Origin: Aeromonas enteropelogenes
Lineage (GTDB): Bacteria; Pseudomonadota; Gammaproteobacteria; Enterobacterales; Aeromonadaceae
Length of the DNA stretch: 64,000 nt
Assembly (NCBI RefSeq): GCF_000819845.1
Contig: NZ_CDCG01000038.1
Coordinates: 1-64,000, forward strand
Reading direction: 5' to 3'
Shown here in pieces: positions 29,079-39,647 of the stretch (position 1 is the first letter of the stretch; each line of letters starts with the position of its first letter). The notes beneath the pieces are model-generated. The model was given only the letters and a program-made list of their open reading frames with translations, was not told the origin of the DNA and did not search any database. Made by a program: the position numbers and the translations under genes.

Positions 29079-29151
29079 GCCCGCCCATTGTTATAGGTTT
29101 TTGCGCATGTCTGGCCTTGAGCAAAAGACATGCCTTTACGGAGTTAATCAA

Positions 29152-29463
29152 ATGTACGCGGTATTCCAAAGCGGCGGAAAACAACACCGTGTGGCCGAAG
29201 GTCAAATCGTTCGTCTGGAAAAGCTGAACGTTGAGACTGGCGCTACCATCGACTTCAACGAAGTGCTGATGGTTGCTGCAGGCGACACTTTTAAAGTAGG
29301 TGCTCCTTTCGTTGAAGGTGGCAAGGTTGTAGCTGAAGTTGTGGCTCACGGCCGTGGCGAGAAAGTGACTATCGTCAAGTTCCGTCGTCGTAAGCACCAC
29401 CGTAAGCAAGCGGGCCACCGTCAGTGGTTCACTGAAGTCAAAATCACTGGCATCAGCGCTTAA
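29152..29463 (+). CDS. rplU: 50S ribosomal protein L21
   Basis: A 103-residue ribosomal protein beginning [18 protein letters not shown] and containing [15 protein letters not shown], the L21 signature. GGAG lies 8 bases before the ATG at 29152; the upstream extension is not coding. rpmA follows after 17 bases. Confidence 0.98.
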   Translation: MYAVFQSGGKQHRVAEGQIVRLEKLNVETGATIDFNEVLMVAAGDTFKVGAPFVEGGKVVAEVVAHGRGEKVTIVKFRRRKHHRKQAGHRQWFTEVKITGISA

Positions 29464-29480
29464 TTAGAGGAGTCCGATAG

Positions 29481-29738
29481 ATGGCACACAAAAAAGCTGG
29501 CGGTTCATCCCGCAACGGTCGCGATTCTGAAGCTAAACGCCTGGGCGTGAAGCGTTTCGGCGGCGAAACAGTTCTGGCTGGCAGCATCATCGTTCGTCAG
29601 CGCGGCACCAAGTTCCACGCTGGTGAGAACGTTGGTCTGGGCAAGGACCACACCCTGTTCGCTACCGCGAACGGCAAGGTGCAGTTCGAAGTCAAAGGTC
29701 CGCTGAACCGTAAGTACGTTAGCATCGTTGCTGAGTAA
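29481..29738 (+). CDS. rpmA: 50S ribosomal protein L27
   Basis: An 85-residue ribosomal protein with [20 protein letters not shown] at the N terminus (the extension that reaches the peptidyl transferase centre) and [26 protein letters not shown] precedes the ATG. Confidence 0.98.
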   Translation: MAHKKAGGSSRNGRDSEAKRLGVKRFGGETVLAGSIIVRQRGTKFHAGENVGLGKDHTLFATANGKVQFEVKGPLNRKYVSIVAE

Positions 29739-29760
29739 TTACGGACCGCAAGGATCCGAA

Positions 29761-29790
29761 GCCCCGCCAACAGGCGGGGCTTTTGTTTTT
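29761..29790 (+). terminator. Terminator after rpmA
   Basis: GCCCCGCC/GGCGGGGC, an 8-bp stem with loop AACA, is followed by TTTTGTTTTT. Confidence 0.92.
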
Positions 29791-29929
29791 CTGACGTCTT
29801 TTTGATGTTTTTGACGAAAAAACGGAACGCAGCCGACCCCGGTTCTGCAGGGCATGATTGGCAAGATGCGTATCGCCCGCAGGGGTCTGTACCACTATAA
29901 TTGCGTATCGGTTTTTCGAATTAAGGTGA

Positions 29930-31141
<1,212 letters not shown>

Positions 31142-31161
31142 ATCCCGTCACTGGCATTGAA

Positions 31162-31192
31162 AACCGGAGCCTGCGAAGGCTCCGGTTTTTTT
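31162..31192 (+). terminator. Terminator after obgE
   Basis: AACCGGAGCC/GGCTCCGGTT, a 10-bp stem with a 6-base loop, is followed by a run of seven T. Confidence 0.92.
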
Positions 31193-31399
31193 ATGCCTGT
31201 CAGTCGGATTCAATAGATATATTTGTGATGCTGCTTATTGCCTGTGATGGCTAACCGATTATACTGCCCACCTGAATTAACAGTAATGAAACAATCTGCT
31301 AGCGATGTCGAATGAATCGATATGCGCTTCTGTAACGGGTTGTTTTGATGGATGGTTTTCCTGTAAAAATATTTATGCGCAGATTTATCCATAAAAAGG

Positions 31400-31427
31400 T
31401 TGTTTGTGCATTTTTTTAGAGTATTCT
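31400..31427 (+). promoter_or_regulatory. Putative promoter of the YjiH-like gene; rest of gap unassigned
   Basis: TTGTTT (31400-31405) and TATTCT (31422-31427) are separated by 16 bases, giving a leader of about 70 bases. The remaining AT-rich sequence from 31193 to 31399 shows no gene or clear motif. Confidence 0.45.
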
Positions 31428-31504
31428 TGCGCCCGTTTTGCCGGGTTATGCGTGAGTATGCAGGTTGACCAGGCTAAGGAAAGTAACGTTAAGGTTGTCA
31501 CATC

Positions 31505-32875
31505 ATGTTGGAAAAGAGTCTGGAAGCACCGGCGGTCAACACCCGCCGCAACTTGTTGATGTTTTTGATCCCGTCCCTCATCGGGATCCTGCTGTTCATG
31601 ACGCCGGTCGTCTATGAAGGCAATGTCACCATCCCGGTCGCCGTGCTGGCGAAGCTGGTTCAGCTGGTCTTTGCCGACTATCTGGTCGCCATGGTCAGCG
31701 CCGTGATCACCACCACCATGCTGATGACGATCATCGCCTGGTTGTTCAAACCGGCCATCCTGGTTCGCCGTCCTTTCCTCAACAGCCTGTTCAATGTCTC
31801 CCCCTTCTGGGCCAGCGTGCGGGTGCTGGGCGGCATCTTCGTCTTGCTAACCTTCTTCCAGATGGGGCCTGAGGTGCTTTATTCGGGCGCCACCGGCGGG
31901 CTGGTGTTGCACGATCTGCTGCCGGTACTGTTCTCCGTGTTCATCTTTGCCGGCCTGCTGCTACCCCTGCTGCTCGACTTTGGTCTGCTGGAGTTCGTCG
32001 GTACCATGATGACCCGCATCATGCGTCCCGTGTTCCGTCTGCCGGGTCGTTCCGCCGTTGACTGCTTCGCCTCCTGGCTGGGGGATGGCAGCGTCGGCAT
32101 TCTGCTGACCAGCAAGCAATATGAAGGCAAGTTCTATACCCAGCGTGAAGCGGCCGTGATCGGCACCACCTTCTCTGCGGTTTCCATCACTTTCTGCTTG
32201 GTGGTGATCTCCCAGGTGAAGCTGGAGCACATGTTCGTGCCCTTCTACCTGACCGTCTGCCTGGCCGGGGTGGTGGCTGCCATCGTAGTTCCGCGTCTGC
32301 CGCCGCTCTCCTGGAAGAAGGATGTCTACGCCGATGGCTCTCCCCTGTGCCGCAAGCAGGAGGCGGTACCGCATCGTCACAGCGTGCTGAGCTACGGTTA
32401 CGAGCGGGCGCTGACCAAGGCCGAGAGCGTGAGCGACCTCGGTGCCGTAGCGCGGGAAGGGGTGAAGAATGCACTGGATATGGTGTTTGGCGTGCTGCCC
32501 GTGGTGATGGCCATCGGTACCTGTGCCCTGATGCTGGCCGAGCACACCCCCATTTTCAACTGGCTGGGGGCTCCCTTTGTTCCCTTGCTGGAGTTGCTGC
32601 AACTGCCGGAGGCCGAGGCTGCCTCCAAGACCATCATGGTTGGCTTTGCCGACATGTTCATCCCGGCGGTGCTGGCTTCCACCATCGAAAGCGAGATGAC
32701 CCGCTTCGTCATCGCCGCCATGTCGGTGACCCAGCTCATCTATATGTCGGAAGTGGGCGCCCTGCTGCTGGGCAGCAAGATCCCGGTCAAGTTGTGGGAG
32801 TTGTTCGTCATCTTCCTGCTGCGCACCCTGGTTACCCTGCCGGTCATCGCCGGTGTGGCGCACCTGCTGTTCTAA
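31505..32875 (+). CDS. YjiH family membrane protein (nucleoside-recognition GATE domain)
   Basis: A 456-residue inner membrane protein with about ten hydrophobic helices and two Gate-type segments (GRSAVDCFASWLGDGSVGIL and MVGFADMFIPAVLASTIES). YjiH-family proteins are presumed transporters; the substrate is not known. It is flanked by its own promoter and a UUCG-loop terminator, so it is monocistronic. Confidence 0.85.
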   Translation: MLEKSLEAPAVNTRRNLLMFLIPSLIGILLFMTPVVYEGNVTIPVAVLAKLVQLVFADYLVAMVSAVITTTMLMTIIAWLFKPAILVRRPFLNSLFNVSPFWASVRVLGGIFVLLTFFQMGPEVLYSGATGGLVLHDLLPVLFSVFIFAGLLLPLLLDFGLLEFVGTMMTRIMRPVFRLPGRSAVDCFASWLGDGSVGILLTSKQYEGKFYTQREAAVIGTTFSAVSITFCLVVISQVKLEHMFVPFYLTVCLAGVVAAIVVPRLPPLSWKKDVYADGSPLCRKQEAVPHRHSVLSYGYERALTKAESVSDLGAVAREGVKNALDMVFGVLPVVMAIGTCALMLAEHTPIFNWLGAPFVPLLELLQLPEAEAASKTIMVGFADMFIPAVLASTIESEMTRFVIAAMSVTQLIYMSEVGALLLGSKIPVKLWELFVIFLLRTLVTLPVIAGVAHLLF

Positions 32876-32894
32876 AACAGCCATTGCGGACTAA

Positions 32895-32925
32895 AAACGG
32901 TCAACTTCGGTTGGCCGTTTTTTTA
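32895..32925 (+). terminator. Terminator with UUCG tetraloop
   Basis: AAACGGTCAAC/GTTGGCCGTTT, with one T-G pair, closes a TTCG loop and is followed by a run of T. Confidence 0.9.
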
Positions 32926-32967
32926 TGGTCAACATTAGACCAAAGTGAATCTTCTCAAGAATTGGTA

Positions 32968-32983
32968 GTTACATTAATGTAAC
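32968..32983 (+). promoter_or_regulatory. Perfect 16-bp palindrome, likely operator
   Basis: GTTACATTAATGTAAC is a perfect inverted repeat 61 bases before the acyl-CoA synthetase ATG. It has the size and symmetry of a TetR- or MerR-family operator. No adjacent regulator gene is present. Not assigned to a known regulon. Confidence 0.55.
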
Positions 32984-33044
32984 AAATTGAACCCGTGCCA
33001 GCCGAGCAGTAGGCAATTCCAACCCATGTGGCCAGGAGTCACCC

Positions 33045-34739
33045 ATGACCTCACTGCTCAGCTACCGGACCGGTCCCTGTGACCAACCTCTGCTATCCCA
33101 GACCATTGGCACTTATCTGCAAGAGATAGCCGAACGCTTTCCCGACCGCCCCGCCGTGGTGGTGCGCCACCAGCAGATCCGCTGGAGCTACCGCGAATAT
33201 CTGGCCCGGATCGACAGACTGGCAAAGGGGTTGCTCGCACTCGGGATAAAGCCGGGTGACAGGGTCGGCATCTGGTCACCGAACAACATAGAGTGGTGCC
33301 TGGTGCAGTTTGCCACCGCTCGCATCGGCGCCATCATGGTCTGCATCAATCCCGCCTATCGCAGTTACGAGCTGGAGTTTGCCATCAATAATGTGGGTTG
33401 CCGTGCCCTCATCTGTGCCAGCGCCTTCAAGGGAAGCGATTACCTCGCCATGTTGAACGAGCTGGCCCCCGAACTGGCCGGCAGTACGCCGGGACGGCTC
33501 GCCGCCGCCCGTCTGCCAACCCTGGAGATGGTGATCCGGCTCGGGGAGGAGATGACCCCCGGCATGCTGAATTTTGATGCCGTGCAGACCCTGGGGGAGG
33601 GAGTGGATCCCGCTGTGCTGATCCGGGTGGGGGCCAGCCTCAAGCCGGAGGATGCCATCAATATCCAGTTCACCTCGGGCACCACGGGCAACCCCAAGGG
33701 AGCCACCTTGAGCCATCGCAATATCCTCAACAATGCGCGGCTGGTGGCGAGCGGCATGGCGTTCAGCGAGCAGGACAAGCTCTGTATCCCGGTGCCGCTC
33801 TACCACTGCTTTGGCATGGTGCTTGGCAATCTGGTCTGTATCAGCGTGGAGGCCTGCGCCCTGTTTCCGTCGGAGGCCTTCGACCCGGTGGCAACCCTGC
33901 AGATGGTGAGCGAGGAGCGTTGCACCGCCCTGCATGGGGTGCCAACCATGTTCATTGCCGAGCTGGAGCTGCCACAGTTCGCCAGCTTCGATCTCTCCTC
34001 CCTGCGCACCGGCATCATGGCCGGGGCCATCTGCCCCGAACCCCTGATGCGCAAGGTCCAGAGTCTGATGCACATGACCGAGGTAACCATTGCCTACGGC
34101 CAGACCGAGTGCAGCCCGATCAATCACATGACCGCCATCGATGCGCCGCTGGACAAGCGGGTGACCACGGTGGGCCGTGCCCTCGCCCACACCGAGATCA
34201 AGCTGGTCGATGCGAGCGGCGAGACGGTCCCCATCGGTGAGAAGGGGGAGATCTGCTGTCGCGGTCATGGGGTGATGCAGGGCTATTGGCAGGATCCGGC
34301 CAAGACGGCGCAGACCATAGATGATGACGGCTGGCTCCACTCCGGGGACATCGGCATCATGGATGAAGAGGGGTATGTCCAGATCGTTGGGCGCATCAAG
34401 GATCTGATCATCCGTGGTGGCGAGAACATCTATCCACGGGAGATCGAGGAGCGCCTCTACGAGCACCCGGCGGTGCAGGATGCGGCCGTGTTTGGCGTTG
34501 ACAGCGAACGCTACGGCGAGGAGGTGTGTGCCTGGGTCAAGCTCAGGCCGGATCTGGTGGCGAGCGAGGAGGAGATCAAGCACTTCCTCTCGGCCCGCAT
34601 CGCCTATTTCAAGGTGCCGCGCTATATCCGTTTCGTGGAGGAGTATCCCATGACGGTGACCGGCAAGCTGCAGAAATTCAGGATGCGGGAGATGATGACG
34701 GCCGAGCTGACTCGCCAGTATGTCGAGGCTGGCGGCTGA
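33045..34739 (+). CDS. AMP-binding acyl-CoA synthetase
   Basis: A 564-residue adenylate-forming enzyme that activates a fatty or related carboxylic acid to its CoA thioester. Motifs: FTSGTTGNPKGATLSHR (P-loop-like A3), YGQTECSP (A5), GWLHSGDIG (A7), GRIKDLIIRGGENIYPREIE (A8) and the C-terminal lysine in TVTGKLQKF (A10). It most resembles medium-chain acyl-CoA synthetases of the ACSF2/FadD3 type. No beta-oxidation genes are adjacent. Chain length cannot be set from sequence. Confidence 0.9.
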   Translation: MTSLLSYRTGPCDQPLLSQTIGTYLQEIAERFPDRPAVVVRHQQIRWSYREYLARIDRLAKGLLALGIKPGDRVGIWSPNNIEWCLVQFATARIGAIMVCINPAYRSYELEFAINNVGCRALICASAFKGSDYLAMLNELAPELAGSTPGRLAAARLPTLEMVIRLGEEMTPGMLNFDAVQTLGEGVDPAVLIRVGASLKPEDAINIQFTSGTTGNPKGATLSHRNILNNARLVASGMAFSEQDKLCIPVPLYHCFGMVLGNLVCISVEACALFPSEAFDPVATLQMVSEERCTALHGVPTMFIAELELPQFASFDLSSLRTGIMAGAICPEPLMRKVQSLMHMTEVTIAYGQTECSPINHMTAIDAPLDKRVTTVGRALAHTEIKLVDASGETVPIGEKGEICCRGHGVMQGYWQDPAKTAQTIDDDGWLHSGDIGIMDEEGYVQIVGRIKDLIIRGGENIYPREIEERLYEHPAVQDAAVFGVDSERYGEEVCAWVKLRPDLVASEEEIKHFLSARIAYFKVPRYIRFVEEYPMTVTGKLQKFRMREMMTAELTRQYVEAGG

Positions 34740-34760
34740 TACGATCTGCCAAGAGAAGCA

Positions 34761-34780
34761 GGGGCCCGTGGGCCCCTTTT
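34761..34780. terminator. Terminator between convergent genes
   Basis: GGGGCC/GGCCCC with loop CGTG is followed by TTTT on the plus strand. It separates the acyl-CoA synthetase gene from the converging HD-GYP gene. Confidence 0.7.
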
Positions 34781-34796
34781 CAATGTGTGGTGGCAA

Positions 34797-37679
34797 CTAG
34801 CTGGCCAGCAATATCTCCTGATCCACCTCGTCCAGCTGTTCCGGGGTCAGGAAGCGCTTGGCATAGTCGCGCCAGATACCGCTGCTGACGAACAGGGCAA
34901 ACAGGGCCGGATCGATATGCTGTTCTCGCACCATGTTCTGCATGATGGCCAGGGACTGGGAGACCGTCTTGCCCGATTTGTAGGGGCGATCGCTTGCGGT
35001 CAGCGCCTCGAAGATGTCGGCGATGGCCATGATGCGGGCCGGGATGCTCATCTGTTCCCCCAGCAACTGGCGCGGGTATCCCTTGCCATCCATCCGCTCG
35101 TGATGGCCGCCGGCAATTTCCGGCACGCTGCGCAGATGGCGTGGGAAGGGGAGGTGCTCCAGCATGCGGATGGTCTGGATGATGTGCTCGTTGATCTTGT
35201 AGCGTTCCTCCTCGGTGAGGGTGCCGCGGCCGATGGCCAGGTTGTAGCGCTCCCCGCGGTTGTAGAGATGTTTGGGCACCTTGACCTTGAACCCCCAGGG
35301 ATTGCCATCGTCAAACCTGTCCTGCTGGGGCCGCGGAATAAGATGGGAGGGTTTGTCGGCCAACAGCTGCTCAACACAGGGCAGGGTCGACGCCGGCTCG
35401 CTTTGATGCAACTTGAGCTCCTCGCGGCTGATGCCGAGCCGAGCGTCCAGGGTGCGCAGCCAGGTGCGGCTGGCGATGGCGTCGAGCCGTTCAATCTTCT
35501 CGGGGGCCATCCACTCGCCACCCAGATTGCATTCGGCCACGAAAGCAAACTCCTCGTCCAGTTCCGACCAATGTGGAGCCACCGCTTCGCGGCAGGCGCT
35601 CCGCTCTGACTCTGGCAGCCTGGCACAGAGGGCCTCAATATAGGCATCGCGCTTGAGTACCTCGAAACGGGTGCGTATCTCGTGGATACGGTCGTAGATG
35701 GTCTCCAGCTTGGTGGCCTTGTCGACCACGAACTCCGGGGTGGTGACCTTGCCGCAATCGTGCAGCCAGCTTGCGATATGGATGGCTTCCCACTCCTCCT
35801 CGTTGAGACTGAAATCGGCAAAGGGGCCCTGTCGCTGGGCGCAGGCCGCCTCGGTCAGCATCTTGGTCAGCTCGGGCACGCGTTGGCAGTGACCACCGGT
35901 ATAGGGGCTCTTGGCGTCGATGGCGCCCGCCATCAGCTCGATGAAGGACTCCAGAAGTTGCTTCTGCTCTTCCAGCAGGCGCTGGTTCTCGATGGCGGAG
36001 GCGGAAGTCCCTGCCAGCGCTTCGATCAGGCTGATCCGCGAGACCAGTTCCCGTGGCGAGCACTCGGGCAGGATCAGAAACAGGTAACCGATCAACTCCT
36101 GGCGGTGATTGCGCAGGGGCTCGGCGACCAGTTCACTGGGGCCGGGGAAGGAGCCCCAGCTGCTCATGTATTGCTGCCAGCCCGTTTGGTCGATGCCGAC
36201 GGAGAGCCGGTTGGCGGCGACCTGAGTCCCGAACAGTGCCGGTTGCCAGGGTACCTGTTCGATTGGCAAGTCGCCCTGCAACCAGCGCGCATTGACCGCC
36301 ACCATCTGCTGATCTTGCGCCAGATAGAGGCAGCCTCCTGTAGCCTGTACCGCTGACGTGGTCTCGTGCAGGATGCGGCTGATCAGGGAGTCGAAGCGAT
36401 GCTCGGCAGCCAGTGCGCGACCCATGTTCATGAAGTTGCCCAGGGTCAGGCGCATGCCGGACATGGTACGGGCCAGATCATCGATCTCGCGGATCGCCGA
36501 TTCGGGCTCCTTGCTGGCCGTAAAATCGAAATGCTGGATCCGCTCCGCCTCCCGGGTCAGGGCTTGCAGCGGGGTGGCGGTGCGGCGGGATACCCACCAG
36601 ATCACCGGCAGCAGCAACAGCAAACCGATCAGGGTGCGGGCCAGATTGACCAGTGCCGCGTCGCGCGCCTGCTGGTAGAGTACATCGGTCGAGATCAGCA
36701 GGGCAATATAGAAAGGCGAGCCCTCGCCGAGGGGGGCCAGGTTGGCCAGCCAGCTGTTGCCGTCAGGCAGGCTGATATCCAGCTCTACCGGAGTGTCCAG
36801 CAGCCCGGGCTCACTGGTGATCTGCTGCTGCAACCGGGCCAGGGCGGGGTGAGCGAGGGCCGACAGCATGGGCAGCTGCTTCAACTGCTCGAAGCTGGGC
36901 AGATCCTTGGGATCGGCGGCCAGCAGGGTGGCATGGTCATCAAACAGAACCACCTGGCTATGTTGTGGCAGGCGCAGCTCACCGATGAGGGCCGACAGTC
37001 CCTCGACGCTGGTATCGAGCCCAAGCACGGCGCGTTTGTCCTTGCTCTCCACCGCCAGGGTCATTCCGGGTTCCTTGGTGGTGAAGAAAAGATAGGGGTG
37101 GGTGACGGCAATGCCTGGATGGCGACGCGCCTGCTTGTACCAGTCACGACTACGGGGATCGTACTGGTATTGCGGCATGGCCCGGCGCTCGAGCAGCGTC
37201 AGATGTTGGTCAAAGTAGAGGAATTCCCCCTTGCCCTGATGCAGGCTCTGCACCATCAGGGTGCTGGCGAGGGGAACATTTTCCAGCTGCGTTCTGGCCC
37301 GACTGGTCAGCTTGCGTACCAGAAAAAAATCGCCGTTTTCATAGCCTGCGTAGACGGCACCATAGCTGGCGCTATTTGCCAGCACCTCGATCAACTGCGG
37401 CAGATAACCGAGCCGTTCATCCAGGCTCTCCATGCCCGCCAGCCGGCCAGTACGCAGCAGGCTGAGGGACATACGGGCGGGACGTTCGTTCAACTGCAAG
37501 GCCAGGGCAAGCTGCTCCCGGTATTGCAAAAAATTCTGTCGCTCATGCTCGAGCCCTTGCTGGGTATCCTGCTGGAACTGGAGCGTGATAAGCGCTCCTC
37601 CCAGAAAGGTAAACAGCAAGATAAAGAGGGTGGCGATATGAACATAGAAGGGTTTACGACCAGGCCTGGCTGTTGTCAT
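34797..37679 (-). CDS. Cache-HAMP-GAF-HD-GYP sensor protein, atypical insertion
   Basis: A 960-residue membrane protein: N-terminal transmembrane helix (about 13-35), large periplasmic Cache-like sensor (about 40-340; SRDWYKQARRHPGI, VLGLDTSVEGLS), second transmembrane helix (about 345-368), HAMP, a GAF domain (about 425-590) and a C-terminal HD-GYP domain. The HD pair (His640-Asp641 in WLHDCGK) and HHERMDGKGYP (from His859) are intact, so c-di-GMP hydrolysis is plausible. The two motifs lie about 218 residues apart, much farther than the usual 60-70, which implies an insertion of about 150 residues. The ATG at 37679 is preferred to the GTG two codons earlier because AGGA is then well spaced. 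Monocistronic. Confidence 0.9.
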   Translation of the reverse strand: MTTARPGRKPFYVHIATLFILLFTFLGGALITLQFQQDTQQGLEHERQNFLQYREQLALALQLNERPARMSLSLLRTGRLAGMESLDERLGYLPQLIEVLANSASYGAVYAGYENGDFFLVRKLTSRARTQLENVPLASTLMVQSLHQGKGEFLYFDQHLTLLERRAMPQYQYDPRSRDWYKQARRHPGIAVTHPYLFFTTKEPGMTLAVESKDKRAVLGLDTSVEGLSALIGELRLPQHSQVVLFDDHATLLAADPKDLPSFEQLKQLPMLSALAHPALARLQQQITSEPGLLDTPVELDISLPDGNSWLANLAPLGEGSPFYIALLISTDVLYQQARDAALVNLARTLIGLLLLLPVIWWVSRRTATPLQALTREAERIQHFDFTASKEPESAIREIDDLARTMSGMRLTLGNFMNMGRALAAEHRFDSLISRILHETTSAVQATGGCLYLAQDQQMVAVNARWLQGDLPIEQVPWQPALFGTQVAANRLSVGIDQTGWQQYMSSWGSFPGPSELVAEPLRNHRQELIGYLFLILPECSPRELVSRISLIEALAGTSASAIENQRLLEEQKQLLESFIELMAGAIDAKSPYTGGHCQRVPELTKMLTEAACAQRQGPFADFSLNEEEWEAIHIASWLHDCGKVTTPEFVVDKATKLETIYDRIHEIRTRFEVLKRDAYIEALCARLPESERSACREAVAPHWSELDEEFAFVAECNLGGEWMAPEKIERLDAIASRTWLRTLDARLGISREELKLHQSEPASTLPCVEQLLADKPSHLIPRPQQDRFDDGNPWGFKVKVPKHLYNRGERYNLAIGRGTLTEEERYKINEHIIQTIRMLEHLPFPRHLRSVPEIAGGHHERMDGKGYPRQLLGEQMSIPARIMAIADIFEALTASDRPYKSGKTVSQSLAIMQNMVREQHIDPALFALFVSSGIWRDYAKRFLTPEQLDEVDQEILLAS

Positions 37680-37919
37680 GGACACATCCTTGTCACACGT
37701 GCAGTTGCAGAAAAGATCAGTCAGCAGTGTGGCAATAAAATGACTAAAAAAACAGCGATGCTTTCAACCTATTCATCATTAGTCGCAGCATCCGCTTTAG
37801 GTGGATGTCCTGGCTCTTGTTCGGCATCTGACAGAAACCGGTTTGTAAGGTGATTCATTCAGGTATCTCATGCTACATTGCCCCACTTGTTACTGGTCTG
37901 TGAATCAATGGAGTGACCC

Positions 37920-38909
37920 ATGTCTGCCATCCCCTATTCCGTCCTCGATCTGGTGCCGGTTCCTGAAGGCTCCCAGCCGGCCGAGTCGTTCCACCGCTCG
38001 CGCGATCTGGCGCAACATGCCGAGCGCTGGGGTTACCACCGCTACTGGCTGGCCGAGCATCACAACATGCCGGGCATCGCCAGTGCCGCCACTGCGGTGC
38101 TGATCGGCCATCTGGCAGGAGCGACCCGCACCCTGAGGATAGGGGCGGGTGGCATCATGCTGCCGAATCACTCGCCGCTGGTGATCGCCGAGCAGTTTGG
38201 CACGCTCGCCTCCCTCTATCCGGATCGAATCGATCTGGGGCTGGGTCGTGCCCCAGGTACCGATCAGCGCACCATGCAGGCACTGCGCCGCCAGCGCAGC
38301 GGGGAAGTGGATGATTTTCCGGCAGATGTGCGCGAGCTGATGGACTATTTTGGCGATGAGGCGGGAGCGGTGCAGGCGGTACCCGGCCAGGGACTGCATC
38401 TGCCGGTCTGGTTGCTGGGCTCGAGTCTCTACAGTGCCCAGCTGGCGGCGGCCATGGGGTTGCCGTTTGGTTTTGCCTCTCACTTCGCCCCCGCGTTACT
38501 GCTGCAGGCGCTGGAGATTTACCGCACCCAGTATCGCCCTTCGGCCCGCTGGCCCAAGCCCTATGCGGTGGTGTGCGTCAACATGATCGCCGCCGACAGC
38601 GAGCGGGAGGCCCGTTTCCAGTTCACTACGGTGCAGCAACAGTTCCTGCGCCTCTATCGCGGTGATGCCGGCAAGTTGCCCGCCCCTGTTCAGTCACTGG
38701 GTGACACCTGGTCCCCCCGCGAGCTGGTGGCCATGGAACAGACCCTGGCCCGCTCCCTGGTAGGGGATCAGGAACAGGTGCGTCATGGTCTCAAGTCGCT
38801 GCTGGTGGAAACCCGGGCCGACGAGCTGATGTTCAACGGCCCTATCGTCGATCATCAGGCGCGGTTGCGCTCCTTCGAGATCGCCGCCGGGCTGATGAAG
38901 AGTCTGTAA
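37920..38909 (+). CDS. Luciferase-like flavin-dependent monooxygenase (YhbW-like)
   Basis: A 329-residue TIM-barrel protein of the bacterial luciferase-like (LLM class) family: [12 protein letters not shown] at the N terminus, [40 protein letters not shown], and [13 protein letters not shown]. It resembles E. coli YhbW. It probably uses FMNH2 supplied by a separate reductase. Substrate unknown. A hairpin follows at 38921. Confidence 0.9.
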   Translation: MSAIPYSVLDLVPVPEGSQPAESFHRSRDLAQHAERWGYHRYWLAEHHNMPGIASAATAVLIGHLAGATRTLRIGAGGIMLPNHSPLVIAEQFGTLASLYPDRIDLGLGRAPGTDQRTMQALRRQRSGEVDDFPADVRELMDYFGDEAGAVQAVPGQGLHLPVWLLGSSLYSAQLAAAMGLPFGFASHFAPALLLQALEIYRTQYRPSARWPKPYAVVCVNMIAADSEREARFQFTTVQQQFLRLYRGDAGKLPAPVQSLGDTWSPRELVAMEQTLARSLVGDQEQVRHGLKSLLVETRADELMFNGPIVDHQARLRSFEIAAGLMKSL

Positions 38910-38920
38910 ACCAGGCAGTT

Positions 38921-38944
38921 TGCGGCTGGTGCTTGTCAGCCGCA
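38921..38944 (+). terminator. Hairpin after the luciferase-like gene
   Basis: TGCGGCTG/CAGCCGCA, an 8-bp perfect stem with an 8-base loop, begins 11 bases after the stop. There is no clear T-run, so termination would be weak or Rho-assisted. Confidence 0.4.
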
Positions 38945-39081
38945 GGCGACACCTGTTTCCATGGCCTGTAGTTAACATTATGATTTTAAAAGATTGTCAG
39001 GTTTATGTCGGCTTGCTGTCGTCTCACCTTGCTCAAAGCTGACCCTATGCTGGCCCCGTCAATCACCACAAGGAGTGCAAG

Positions 39082-39582
39082 ATGATCGTCAGGAAGTTGA
39101 GATTGCAGCGGGGCTGGTCACAGGAGCAGTTGGCGACCTTCTCCGGCTTGAGTGTCCGCACCATCCAGCGGATTGAGCAGGGGCAGCAGCCCGGACTGGA
39201 ATCCCTCAAGGCCCTGGCCGCCGTCTTTGAACTCGATGTGGCTCAACTGGATGGAGTACAGCAACAGGAGCGCGAGATGAAAGGCAGCGAGACGAGGGAA
39301 CGGGATTGGGGGCAGGTATCGGCCGAGGAGCGGGCGGCGATGAGCTATGTGGAGGATCTCAGAGGCTTCTACTACCACATCGCCAGCTATCTGGTGGTGA
39401 TCGGCGGGCTGTTTGTCATCAACTACCTGAGCAACCCGGATTATATCTGGGCCTGGTGGGCGGCGCTGGGTTGGGGGCTGGGGCTGATCTCTCACGCCAT
39501 CAACCTGTTCCAGCCCTTCAAGTTGTTTGGCCCGGAGTGGGAGCGGCGCCAGATAGAGAAACGGCTGGGGCGCAAGTTGTAA
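39082..39582 (+). CDS. XRE-type HTH protein with C-terminal 2TM domain
   Basis: A 166-residue protein. The N-terminal XRE helix-turn-helix (about 4-55; RGWSQEQLATFSGLSVRTIQ) is joined by a charged linker to a 2TM domain (about 98-150) with helices IASYLVVIGGLFVINYLS and WAWWAALGWGLGLISHAINL. This predicts a DNA-binding protein anchored in the inner membrane. Target genes are unknown; the luciferase-like gene just upstream or the gene itself are candidates. Confidence 0.88.
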   Translation: MIVRKLRLQRGWSQEQLATFSGLSVRTIQRIEQGQQPGLESLKALAAVFELDVAQLDGVQQQEREMKGSETRERDWGQVSAEERAAMSYVEDLRGFYYHIASYLVVIGGLFVINYLSNPDYIWAWWAALGWGLGLISHAINLFQPFKLFGPEWERRQIEKRLGRKL

Positions 39583-39595
39583 CCCGCCTGACAAT

Positions 39596-39624
39596 AAAAA
39601 GCCCGACTATCAGTCGGGCTTTTT
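39596..39624. terminator. Bidirectional terminator XRE-2TM / apaH
   Basis: AAAAAGCCCGACT/AGTCGGGCTTTTT, a 13-bp stem with loop ATC, serves both converging units. Confidence 0.9.
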
Positions 39625-39647
39625 CATGCAGCCAGTATGGGCTGCGA

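Noticed and set aside
31210-31392. 60-codon minus-strand ORF in the gap after obgE
   Set aside because: AT-rich, no ribosome binding site, and it overlaps the probable promoter region of the YjiH-like gene.
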